Shown piece after piece: positions 25,209-31,987 of a stretch of DNA of 33,113 nt. Each line of letters opens with the position of its first letter. The stretch's first letter is position 1. The notes beneath the pieces were generated by a model, which ran no database searches, was not told the DNA's origin, and saw only the letters and a program-made list of their open reading frames with translations. A program made the position numbers and the translations under genes. Origin of the DNA: CAZMCC01 sp964564695 (GTDB lineage: Bacteria; Planctomycetota; Phycisphaerae; Phycisphaerales; UBA1924); assembly GCA_964564695.1 (NCBI GenBank), contig CAZMCC010000042.1, forward strand, positions 1 through 33,113. The letters run 5' to 3'.

Positions 25209-27944
25209 ATGGCGCTCAAAGGCGTAGCGGCGTTGGCGGTCGTGGCGGCGGGGCTGCTGAGCGGGACGGCGGCGGCGCAGACGGCGCTGCGCCCCGAGCT
25301 CGTGATGAACGGGCTGTACCGGCCGGTGGACGTGCAGTCGACGCCGGCGTTCCCCGAGTACATCTACATCGTGCAGCTGATCGACGAGGACGAGCCCGTC
25401 GGGCGGATCTTCTGGAAGAACATCGTCACCGGCGAGAGCGGGTTGTTTTTCGAGACGCCGGAAGAGGTGTGGCGCGGGATCGAGCGCGGGCTGCAGTCGA
25501 TGGTGTGGGATCCCAACGCCGTGGAGAACGGGTTCTTCTATGTCAATTACAATGACGCGACGGGCACGAACGTGGTCGCGCGGTTCCACGCGACGTCGGC
25601 GACGTCGGGCGACTCCGCCTCGCGCCACGTCATCCTGACGATCGGCCAGACCCTCACGAACCATCAATCGCACTGGCTTGGGTTCGGGCCGAGCGACGGG
25701 CTGCTGTACATCGCCGTGGGCGACGGCGGGGGCTCGAACGACCCGGACAACCGGGCCCAGACGATCGATGGCGAGTGGCACGGCAAGCTGCTGCGGGTCG
25801 ATCCCAGCAGCGACGGGTTCGCGTTCGACGTGCTCCGCAACTACCGCGTTCCCCCCGGCAACCCGTTCACCAGCGGCCCGGGGGACGACGAGATCTGGGC
25901 CTATGGCCTGCGCAACCCGTGGCGGAACGCATTCGACCCCCAGACCGGGGAGCTGTACATCGCCGACGTCGGCCAGGGCGCGTGGGAAGAGATCAACTTC
26001 GAGGCCGCCGGGCACACCGGCGGGACCAACTACGGCTGGCGGTGCTGGGAGGGCACGCACCGCAGCGAGGTCGAGGAGTGCGATTCACCACAGGGTGCGC
26101 AGCCCGTGCTCGAGTACCCGCACGAAGGCGGCACGCTGAGCGGCTGTTCGATCTCCGGCGGCGTGGTGTACCGCGGGCCGGACCCGGACCTGAACGGGCG
26201 GTACTTCTTCGGCGACCTGTGCAAGGGACGTGTGTGGTCGATCCGCATGGTCGCGGGCGTCGCGACCGACTTCCGCGAGCACGCGCCGCTCACCGGCGTC
26301 GCGAACATCGTCTCGTTCGGCGTCGACCAGCTCGGCGGGCTCTATGTCATCGATTTCGAGGACGGCGAGGTCTACCGCCTTGTCCCCACCGAAGGCGTCG
26401 AGAACGACTGCAACGCCAACGGCTGGGACGACGGGATCGAGGTCGCGATGAACACCGATCTCGACAAGGACGGCGGGCCGACGGGCAACCCGGTCGACGG
26501 CAGCGAACTGTTCGCCGGTGACTGTGCGAGCTGCCACGGCACGACCGGCCAGGGCGGTTCGGGGCCGAACATCCGCAACGACACCCGCGCGCGCCTGCAC
26601 GAGGTCCTGACCGGCGAGAGCGAGCACGCCGGCGGCACGCACGACGAGTACTCGGCGCAGCAGCTGGCGAACCTCGAGGCCTACCTGAGCAATCAGGGCA
26701 CGCGGGCACGCCCCGACGGCGTTCCCGACTCGTGCCAGGACCTCGCCGACTGCGACCGCGACGGCGCCACCGACGGCGCCGAGTTCCTCGCGGGAACGCA
26801 GCGGGATCTCGACTTCGACGGCGACCCCGACGAGTGCATCGGCACGCAGCTTTCGCCCTCGGCCGCGATCAACGGGAACATTCACACGACGTTCGTGACC
26901 GACGACGGGATCGTGATCGTGCTTTCGTACGACGCGGCCACGGACCGGTGGTTCTCGACCGAGTACGACAACCTGGGCCAGCCCGAGTCGCTGCGCAGCG
27001 AGAGCTTTGTCGACCGCGACACGCAGGTGGCGTACATCGCGGTCGCGGCCCGTGACGGGCTGCACCTGGTCGCGCCCGAGGTCGACGGCGACGTTCCCCG
27101 CAGCCTGACGCTCGAGATTCCCAGCGCCACGCCGATCGTCGGCGCGACGACGACGTTCACCTCGCTCGACGGCATCACCTTCATCGCCGGGATGAACGGC
27201 GCGGGCGAGCTCGTCATGTACTGGCAGACCGGCCAGGCCGACGCGCAGGGGCGCAAGATCTGGTCGTACACGAACCTGTACGCTGACCTTCAGAGCCAGA
27301 GCCTGCCGACGCCCGCGTTCACGGGCGAACTGGTGTCGTACGTGACGCCCTGGAACGGGCTCAACATCGCCGGGCTCGACGAGGACGGCGTGATCTGGTC
27401 GGTGTGGTGGGCGCCGGGGCTGGAGCTGTGGAGCTCGAGCAACCTGAGCGAGATCACGGGCGCCGCCCCGATCGTCGGCAAGCTGACCGCGTACGTGACG
27501 AGCTGGGGCGGCCTCAACCTCGCCGGGCTCGACGCGGACGGCAACGTGATCGTGACGTGGTGGGTGCCGGAGTTCGGCGGCGACTGGGCCCAGAACAACC
27601 TGTCCCAGCAGTTCGGCCACCCGGGACTGAAGGTCGGCGAGTTGACGAGCTATGTCACGCCGTGGGGCGGGCTCAATATTGCGGGGCTTGATGAGAGCGG
27701 GCAGCTGGTGATCTACTGGTGGTCGCCCGGGCTTGAGGACTGGATCGTGTCGCCCCTGTCGGCGCTGATCCCGGGCGCACCGCTGCCGGCGTCGAGCGTG
27801 CGGGGCCTGGCGGCCCCCACGGGGATGCTGAGCGTGTTCGCGTTCACTTCGCAGGCCGCGGGCGAGGACGTGATCCGGTACTTCTGGCAGCCCGACGGCG
27901 AGTGGCAGGTGCAGAACGTGTCTGACATTGCCGTGCCGCGCTGA
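25209..27944 (+). CDS. Secreted PQQ-dependent sugar dehydrogenase / cytochrome c / propeller fusion, copy 2
   Basis: A 911-residue paralog of the preceding gene with the same architecture end to end. Signal peptide MALKGVAALAVVAAGLLSGT-AAA|QTAL. GSDH domain: TNHQSHWLGFGPSDGLLYIA, HGKLLRVDPSSDGF, IWAYGLRNPWRNAFDPQTGE, YIADVGQGAWEEINFE. Haem site Cys439, Cys442, His443 in DCASCHGTTGQGG, then LANLEAYLSNQGTRARPDGV. Spacer DCDRDGATDGAEFLAG, then the seven-unit repeat domain (YVTPWNGLNIAGLDEDGVIW, YVTSWGGLNLAGLDADGNVI, YVTPWGGLNIAGLDESGQLV). The final stretch LIPGAPLPASSVRGLAAPTG is identical to copy 1, while the catalytic domains differ more, suggesting different substrates on a shared C-terminal device. 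ATG with GGAG six bases upstream. DUF502 follows after 25 bp. Confidence 0.88.
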   Translation: MALKGVAALAVVAAGLLSGTAAAQTALRPELVMNGLYRPVDVQSTPAFPEYIYIVQLIDEDEPVGRIFWKNIVTGESGLFFETPEEVWRGIERGLQSMVWDPNAVENGFFYVNYNDATGTNVVARFHATSATSGDSASRHVILTIGQTLTNHQSHWLGFGPSDGLLYIAVGDGGGSNDPDNRAQTIDGEWHGKLLRVDPSSDGFAFDVLRNYRVPPGNPFTSGPGDDEIWAYGLRNPWRNAFDPQTGELYIADVGQGAWEEINFEAAGHTGGTNYGWRCWEGTHRSEVEECDSPQGAQPVLEYPHEGGTLSGCSISGGVVYRGPDPDLNGRYFFGDLCKGRVWSIRMVAGVATDFREHAPLTGVANIVSFGVDQLGGLYVIDFEDGEVYRLVPTEGVENDCNANGWDDGIEVAMNTDLDKDGGPTGNPVDGSELFAGDCASCHGTTGQGGSGPNIRNDTRARLHEVLTGESEHAGGTHDEYSAQQLANLEAYLSNQGTRARPDGVPDSCQDLADCDRDGATDGAEFLAGTQRDLDFDGDPDECIGTQLSPSAAINGNIHTTFVTDDGIVIVLSYDAATDRWFSTEYDNLGQPESLRSESFVDRDTQVAYIAVAARDGLHLVAPEVDGDVPRSLTLEIPSATPIVGATTTFTSLDGITFIAGMNGAGELVMYWQTGQADAQGRKIWSYTNLYADLQSQSLPTPAFTGELVSYVTPWNGLNIAGLDEDGVIWSVWWAPGLELWSSSNLSEITGAAPIVGKLTAYVTSWGGLNLAGLDADGNVIVTWWVPEFGGDWAQNNLSQQFGHPGLKVGELTSYVTPWGGLNIAGLDESGQLVIYWWSPGLEDWIVSPLSALIPGAPLPASSVRGLAAPTGMLSVFAFTSQAAGEDVIRYFWQPDGEWQVQNVSDIAVPR

Positions 27945-27969
27945 GTCGCGCGGTCGGTACGATTCCGAC

Positions 27970-28896
27970 ATGGCCCGACGGAGAAAGACATTCGGCGGCG
28001 ACTTCAAGCGCTTCTTCCTGCGCGGGCTGGCGATCCTGCTTCCCAGCCTGCTGACGCTGTGGATCGTGGTGGCGGGGTACCTGTTCCTCGAGGGGCGGGT
28101 TGCGCAGCCGATTAATGAGGGGATTCGCCGGGCGGTGCTGTGGGTGGTGCCGCGGACGATGGGAGACTCGGCCCTGCCCGAGTGGTTCGTCGTGACACCG
28201 GTGGAGATCGCCGAGTTCCGGGCGATGCTCGAACAGCAGGGGACGCTCGAGGCCCGGGCCCAGTCGCAGCTTGGCGACGCGGCCCTGCAGGCGAACATCC
28301 GGACGGCGGCGCTGCGCCGGTTCTGGGAAGCCCACTGGTACTTCCGCTTCATCGGGCTGGTGGTGGCGATCACGCTCATCTACCTCGCCGGGGTGCTGCT
28401 GGGCGGGCTGCTGGGCGGGCCCATTTACGAGGCGCTCGAGCGGCTGCTCATGCGCGTGCCGCTGGTGCGGGCGATCTATCCCCACGTGAAGCAGGTGGTG
28501 GACCTGGTGCTGGGGGAGCGGTCGACGGCGTTCAAGCGGGTGGTGATGGTGCAGTACCCGAGCAAAGGGATCTGGTCGGTGGCGTTCGTGACCGGCCCGT
28601 GGACGCCCGGGATCCCCGGGGGCGAGTCGGCGGCGGCGGCGGGCGCCGAGGCGGTTCGGGCGGTTGACCGGGCCGTGCCGGGCCCGGACGAGTTCGTGGC
28701 CGTGTATGTGCCCAGCGCCCCGACGCCGTTCACTGGCTTCACGATCATCGTTGCGGCAAAGGAAACGGTGGATGTGGATATCAGCGTGGACGACGCGATC
28801 CGGTTCCTGCTGACCGGGGGCGTGCTGATCCCGGGTTCGACGCCGCCGCCGACTCCGCCGGGCACGAAGTCCATCCCCGCGACCCCGAGCGGCTAA
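27970..28896 (+). CDS. DUF502-family membrane protein
   Basis: A 308-residue inner-membrane protein of the DUF502 family. First transmembrane helix at about 16-38 (GLAILLPSLLTLWIVVAGYL), then a cytoplasmic or periplasmic insert of about 75 residues (including ALPEWFVVTPVEIAEFRAML) larger than in most relatives, then a second helix (IGLVVAITLIYLAGVLLGGL). After it come the family motifs PLVRAIYPHVKQVVDLV, FKRVVMVQYPSKGIWSVAFV, VAVYVPSAPTPFTGFTIIV and the C-terminal DDAIRFLLTGGVLIPG. The tail is proline-rich. Function is unknown. ATG at 27970 was chosen for the basic MARRRKTFGGDFKRFF start. It starts 25 bp after the second dehydrogenase gene, so may be co-transcribed. Confidence 0.9.
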   Translation: MARRRKTFGGDFKRFFLRGLAILLPSLLTLWIVVAGYLFLEGRVAQPINEGIRRAVLWVVPRTMGDSALPEWFVVTPVEIAEFRAMLEQQGTLEARAQSQLGDAALQANIRTAALRRFWEAHWYFRFIGLVVAITLIYLAGVLLGGLLGGPIYEALERLLMRVPLVRAIYPHVKQVVDLVLGERSTAFKRVVMVQYPSKGIWSVAFVTGPWTPGIPGGESAAAAGAEAVRAVDRAVPGPDEFVAVYVPSAPTPFTGFTIIVAAKETVDVDISVDDAIRFLLTGGVLIPGSTPPPTPPGTKSIPATPSG

Positions 28897-29003
28897 CCTA
28901 TTTGGTTGGCGATCGTCCCGGCGGGGCCGAGGCCCACGCGACCCGAAACGTGCGGGTGGGCGGGTCTGGGCGGGCCGGGACGGAGCCCGAATGGGTGGCC
29001 CCT

Positions 29004-29300
29004 ATGCGCATTGACGTCGTTGGAAAGCACTTGGTCATCACGGACGCGATCCGTGCGTACGCCGAGGGCAAGGCTGCCCGTCTGACCAAGATCATGGACC
29101 TCACCCAGCAGGTGTCGTACGTGCTTGAGCAGGGCAAGACCGACTTCCACGCCGAGGTGGTCGTCGATGTCGAGAAGCACGACGACTTCGTTGCCAGCGC
29201 TCACGACGCGAACCTGTACGCGGCGATTGACGCCGCGACCGACAAGGCGGCCCGTCAGGTGGCCGACTTCAAAGAGAAGCTGAAGCTGGGGCGCCACTGA
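29004..29300 (+). CDS. hpf: Ribosome hibernation promoting factor (short HPF/RaiA type)
   Basis: A 98-residue protein matching short HPF: MRIDVVGKHLVITDAIRAYA, the beta strands FHAEVVVDVEKHDDFVASA, and the helix LYAAIDAATDKAARQVADF with the C-terminal KEKLKLGRH. HPF binds the 30S decoding region in stationary phase and helps form inactive ribosome dimers. The C-terminal dimerisation domain of long HPF is absent. The ATG at 29004 gives the standard start; the 107-bp gap after the DUF502 gene may hold its promoter though none is obvious. It is followed by ptsN and ptsH on the same strand, an arrangement known from the rpoN operon of Proteobacteria. Confidence 0.92.
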   Translation: MRIDVVGKHLVITDAIRAYAEGKAARLTKIMDLTQQVSYVLEQGKTDFHAEVVVDVEKHDDFVASAHDANLYAAIDAATDKAARQVADFKEKLKLGRH

Positions 29301-29306
29301 CCGGCG

Positions 29307-29334
29307 GGCAATGGGGAATGGGCAACGGGCAGTG
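29307..29334 (+). repeat. Degenerate heptamer tandem repeat (4 units)
   Basis: Four 7-bp units: GGCAATG, GGGAATG, GGCAACG, GGCAGTG, directly after the hpf stop codon. Only purine-rich filler follows before ptsN. Confidence 0.65.
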
Positions 29335-29409
29335 GGGGGGAGGGGTTGCCGGGACGGCCGGCTCGTTGATTCCTGGTCGTTGGGGGGGCGGGGCGGGAGT
29401 GCTCAGGCG

Positions 29410-29874
29410 ATGAAGCTCACGCAGTTGGTGCCCGAGGGTGCCGTGGTCGCCCGTCTCGCGTCGAACCGGCGCGATCTGGTGATCGCCGAGCTGCTCGACG
29501 CGGTGCTGTCGACCGGGGCGGCGGACGCGTCGCTGAAGCCCGAGCTGCTCACGCGCGTGCTCGAGCGGGAGAGCCGCGGCTCGACCGGGTTCGGCAAGGG
29601 GATCGCGGTCCCGCACGTGAAGCACAAGCAGGTGAAGCGGATGACGGCGGGGATCGGGCTTCACCCCGACGGGGTCGACTTCAACTCGCTGGACAAGCAG
29701 CCGGTGTACACGGTGTTCCTGCTCCTGAGTCCGGAAGACCGGCCCGAGGAGCACCTGCAGGCGATGGAGGCGATCTTCAAGAACCTGTCGAACGAGGCGT
29801 TCCGGCGGCTGCTGCGGGGAGCGGCGACCGCCGACGAGGTGAGCGCGGTGCTCGAGCAGGCGGACGGGCACTGA
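29410..29874 (+). CDS. ptsN: PTS EIIA (nitrogen-type, PtsN-like)
   Basis: A 154-residue EIIA of the fructose/mannitol-Ntr family, a phosphocarrier that usually acts as a regulator of nitrogen, potassium or stress responses rather than in sugar uptake. It carries LVIAELLDAVLSTG, RVLERESRGSTGFGKGIAVP with the phospho-accepting His69 in GIAVPHVK, and PVYTVFLLLSPEDRPEEHLQ. Length and motif order are normal for PtsN. ATG at 29410; the preceding 109 bp is purine-rich repeat. No PTS EIIB/EIIC is visible. With HPr downstream it forms the core of a regulatory PTS; enzyme I and any target kinase must be elsewhere. Confidence 0.92.
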   Translation: MKLTQLVPEGAVVARLASNRRDLVIAELLDAVLSTGAADASLKPELLTRVLERESRGSTGFGKGIAVPHVKHKQVKRMTAGIGLHPDGVDFNSLDKQPVYTVFLLLSPEDRPEEHLQAMEAIFKNLSNEAFRRLLRGAATADEVSAVLEQADGH

Positions 29875-29879
29875 GGAAG

Positions 29880-29907
29880 GGACCAGGGGTCAGGGGACAG
29901 GGATCAG
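29880..29907 (+). repeat. Heptamer tandem repeat (4 units) between ptsN and ptsH
   Basis: Four 7-bp units, GGACCAG, GGGTCAG, GGGACAG, GGATCAG, starting 6 bp after the ptsN stop codon. The unit length equals that of the repeat after hpf, but the sequence differs. Confidence 0.7.
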
Positions 29908-29959
29908 TGGGGCAAAGGCGGGCGGTCGCGGGCATGCGTGTGGCGATGGAAGGGACGGC

Positions 29960-30235
29960 GTGGCCGAGCGGGTTGAAGTCAAGGTGACGATCGTGAACCG
30001 GCTGGGCTTGCACGCCCGGCCCGCGATGACGTTCGTCGACCTCGCGATGCAGTTCACCAGCGGCGTGACGGTCAAGCGCGGCGAGCAGAGCGTCGACGGC
30101 AAGAGCATCATGCAGATGATGATGCTGGCGGCGACGAAGGGGACGGAGCTCTCGATCGTGTGCGAGGGGGACGATGCGGCGAAGGCGGCGGAGGCGCTGA
30201 CGAAGCTGGTGGCGGGCGGGTTTGAGGAGGAGTAG
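29960..30235 (+). CDS. ptsH: Phosphocarrier protein HPr
   Basis: A 91-residue HPr. The active-site histidine is His18 in NRLGLHARPAMTFVDLA. The regulatory serine (Ser46 of Bacillus numbering) is present as Ser49 in VDGKSIMQMMMLAATKGTEL, so control by an HPr kinase is conceivable; none is in the window. It ends with an acidic tail (GGFEEE). Start GTG at 29960 is preferred because GGAAGGGA lies just upstream and the resulting N-terminus (AERVEVKVTIVNRLG) fits the family. HPr accepts phosphate from enzyme I and would pass it to PtsN encoded just upstream. Transcription probably ends at the inverted repeat that starts directly after its stop codon. Confidence 0.95.
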   Translation: MAERVEVKVTIVNRLGLHARPAMTFVDLAMQFTSGVTVKRGEQSVDGKSIMQMMMLAATKGTELSIVCEGDDAAKAAEALTKLVAGGFEEE

Positions 30236-30311
30236 TCCGAGCCTCCCGCGCGAGCGGGAGGTTGGGGACGCTCGCGAGTCCAATACCTCCCGCTTGCGCG
30301 GGAGGCTCGGA
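30236..30311. terminator. Bidirectional hairpin pair filling the ptsH/aldo-keto reductase gap
   Basis: A 27-bp inverted repeat (30236-30262 and 30285-30311, one mismatch) flanks 22 bp. Each arm is itself a hairpin with 8-bp stem CCTCCCGC/GCGGGAGG. The loop is GCGA on the plus strand in the first arm and GCAA on the minus strand in the second, so each convergent transcript meets a GNRA-capped hairpin first. The arms touch the stop codons of both genes. There is no T-run. Confidence 0.7.
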
Positions 30312-31247
30312 TCACACCTGTCCCACCCACCCCGCCTTCGCCACGTCCTTCCACCGCGCCCGCATCATCTGGACTTCAGCTTCCGGAAGCGGCCCCTTCG
30401 CGATAGTGGCCGCGTTCGCCTGCCAGCGACCCGGGCGCTTGGTGCCGACGATCATGGTGCACACCCCTGGCGCGGCGAGGGTGAACCGCAGGGCGGTGGC
30501 CGCGGCGTCCGCGTCGCGTGCCGGGGCATCGGACGGCTTGGCGCCGGTCATGCTCGTCCCCGCAAGCGCGGGGTACTCCAGTTCGCGCAGACGCTTCCAG
30601 TACTCGTGGCAGTAGTTGCCCGTGGGCTCGCTCGCGTGCGTCCACGCGGCGTTGGCGATCGGGCGCTTCGCGATCACGCCGATGTTCTTCTTCACGCACA
30701 CCGGGAGCGTCAGCTCGAGGCACTCCTGGTCCGCGATACTCACGGAGGTCTGGAGCGTGTCGAAGTGGCCGCTGCGGACGGCCCACTCGGCGGCCACCGA
30801 GTCGCCGCTGTAGCCGATGAACCGGGTCTTGCCCGCGGCCTTGGCCTTCTGGAGCACCTCGATCACCGCCCCCCGGCGCAGGGTCCCCTCGTCGCAACTG
30901 TGGAGCTGCACGAGGTCGACGCGGTCGGTGCGCAGACGCTGCAGGCTGCGGTCGATCGACTGCTCGATGAGGCGCGGGTCCCAGTCGGGCAGGTCGATCC
31001 CCGAGGCGTGGCCGACCTTGGTGAAGAGGAAGAAGTCCTTGCGCCGGTGGGCCACGGCGTGCCCCACGAGTTCCTCGGAATTGCGGTAACACTCGGCCGT
31101 GTCGATGACGTTGAGCCCGGCGTCGAGGGCCTCATTAAGAAGGCGGTTGACGGTGTCCTGGTCGGCGGACTGGTAGCCGATCTCGGCCCCGCCGAAGCCC
31201 AGGACCGAGACGTTCATGCCGGTGGCGCCGAGGGAGCGGTAGAGCAT
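30312..31247 (-). CDS. Aldo/keto reductase
   Basis: A 311-residue NAD(P)H-dependent oxidoreductase with a TIM-barrel pattern. It starts MLYRSLGATGMNVSVLGFGG and has the AKR catalytic set: Asp and Tyr in NVIDTAECYRNSEELVG, Lys in FFLFTKVGHA and His in VDLVQLHSCD. NADP-binding C-terminal motif VCTMIVGTKRPGRWQAN is also visible. Substrate is unknown. ATG at 31247 is preferred because 'M.YR.LG.TG..VS' is the usual family start; an in-frame ATG at 31271 would add MPSPVPSP and lies inside an 8-bp tandem repeat. Neither start has a good ribosome site. Convergent with ptsH and divergent from the NUDIX gene. Confidence 0.92.
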   Translation of the reverse strand: MLYRSLGATGMNVSVLGFGGAEIGYQSADQDTVNRLLNEALDAGLNVIDTAECYRNSEELVGHAVAHRRKDFFLFTKVGHASGIDLPDWDPRLIEQSIDRSLQRLRTDRVDLVQLHSCDEGTLRRGAVIEVLQKAKAAGKTRFIGYSGDSVAAEWAVRSGHFDTLQTSVSIADQECLELTLPVCVKKNIGVIAKRPIANAAWTHASEPTGNYCHEYWKRLRELEYPALAGTSMTGAKPSDAPARDADAAATALRFTLAAPGVCTMIVGTKRPGRWQANAATIAKGPLPEAEVQMMRARWKDVAKAGWVGQV

Positions 31248-31265
31248 GGGTGAGGGTACGGGAGA

Positions 31266-31297
31266 AGGCATCGAGGCATCGAGGCATCAAGGCATCG
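31266..31297. repeat. 8-bp tandem repeat near the reductase start
   Basis: Four units of AGGCATCG (third ends in A). The alternative ATG of the reductase (31271) lies within it. Confidence 0.75.
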
Positions 31298-31556
31298 AGG
31301 GACGAAGTGGGGGGCGTGAGAAATGGCTCAGTCCCTGTACGGGCGCGCGAAATGGGTGTATGAAGAGGTCGTGAGGACTGGCAACTCCAACCTGTGGCGC
31401 GAATCTCGGGGGATCGCTCAAGATTCGCCGCGCGGGCGGTCGATGGCTGCCTTGCGTGACGACGCCGGTGTCCGGGCGTCACGCGAGCCCCGGAGATCCA
31501 GCCGCGTGGGAAGACTGACGAGTGCACAAGGGTCCGAGAGCGGTCGTGGCAGTGTC
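31298..31556 (+). other. Hairpin-rich leader region before the NUDIX gene
   Basis: No convincing gene. Three pairings follow one another: CAGTCC (31329-31334) with GGACTG (31375-31380); GCGAATCT (31399-31406) with AGATTCGC (31421-31428); GCGTGACG (31454-31461) with CGTCACGC (31477-31484). A reading frame with ATG at 31323 stays open into the NUDIX gene, but its third-codon-position GC is clearly lower than in neighbouring genes and it adds no recognisable domain. A structured 5' leader or small RNA is more likely. I do not recognise a known RNA family. Confidence 0.4.
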
Positions 31557-31985
31557 ATGCCCGCGACGGCCCAGGCCGGCGTCGTCCCGGTGCGTCCGGG
31601 CAAGGTCGGAACCGTCGACGTGCTGCTTATCAGCCGCTCCGGCGGCGGATGGGGCATCCCCAAGGGGACGCTGCGGTCCGACGAGGACGCCGCCGAGGCG
31701 GCCGCCCGCGAGACGCTCGAGGAAGCCGGGGCGTGCGGGATGATCGTCGGGCCCGCTCTGGGTGACTACCGGTATCGCAAGGGCAGCGGCGCGTTCGTGG
31801 TCGAGACGTACCTGATGGTCGTCGACCGGCTCGAGCGCGACTGGGCCGAGGCACGGCGTCGCCGGCGGGCGTGGGTCACGCTCCCCGAGGCGATGCGCCT
31901 GGTCGAGCACCGCGGGCTGCGTCGGCTGCTGCGCCAGGCGAACGTGCACCTGGCGGCGCACGGGATGCTTGTTGGGGCCAAATGA
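31557..31985 (+). CDS. NUDIX hydrolase
   Basis: A 142-residue NUDIX protein, hydrolysing a nucleoside diphosphate linked to another moiety. The Nudix box is complete: G-x5-E-x7-RE-x2-EE-x-G, read as GTLRSDEDAAEAAARETLEE followed by AG. It is preceded by QAGVVPVRPGK and WGIPKG and followed by the strands FVVETYLMVVDRLE and a WVTLPEAMRLV helix. The layout resembles diadenosine/diphosphoinositol polyphosphate hydrolases (MutT/DIPP type), but the substrate is not decided by the sequence. ATG at 31557 is preferred; upstream in-frame ATGs at 31323 and 31443 would add up to 78 unconserved residues. It ends 2 bp from the convergent unknown gene. Confidence 0.88.
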   Translation: MPATAQAGVVPVRPGKVGTVDVLLISRSGGGWGIPKGTLRSDEDAAEAAARETLEEAGACGMIVGPALGDYRYRKGSGAFVVETYLMVVDRLERDWAEARRRRRAWVTLPEAMRLVEHRGLRRLLRQANVHLAAHGMLVGAK

Positions 31986-31987
31986 CC

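Noticed and set aside
26085..28379. 764-codon minus-strand frame opposite the second dehydrogenase and DUF502 genes
   Set aside because: It is the mirror of well-conserved genes on the plus strand and is rich in Arg/Val/Ala repeats. No ribosome site or motif.
29307..29907. CRISPR-like or regulatory direct repeats near ptsN
   Set aside because: Units are only 7 bp, contiguous and without spacers, so they are simple tandem repeats.
31323..31556. 78-residue N-terminal extension of the NUDIX protein
   Set aside because: Codon usage is unlike neighbours, the stretch has no NUDIX homology, and the DNA is full of inverted repeats. Kept as a leader instead, though a real extension is not excluded.
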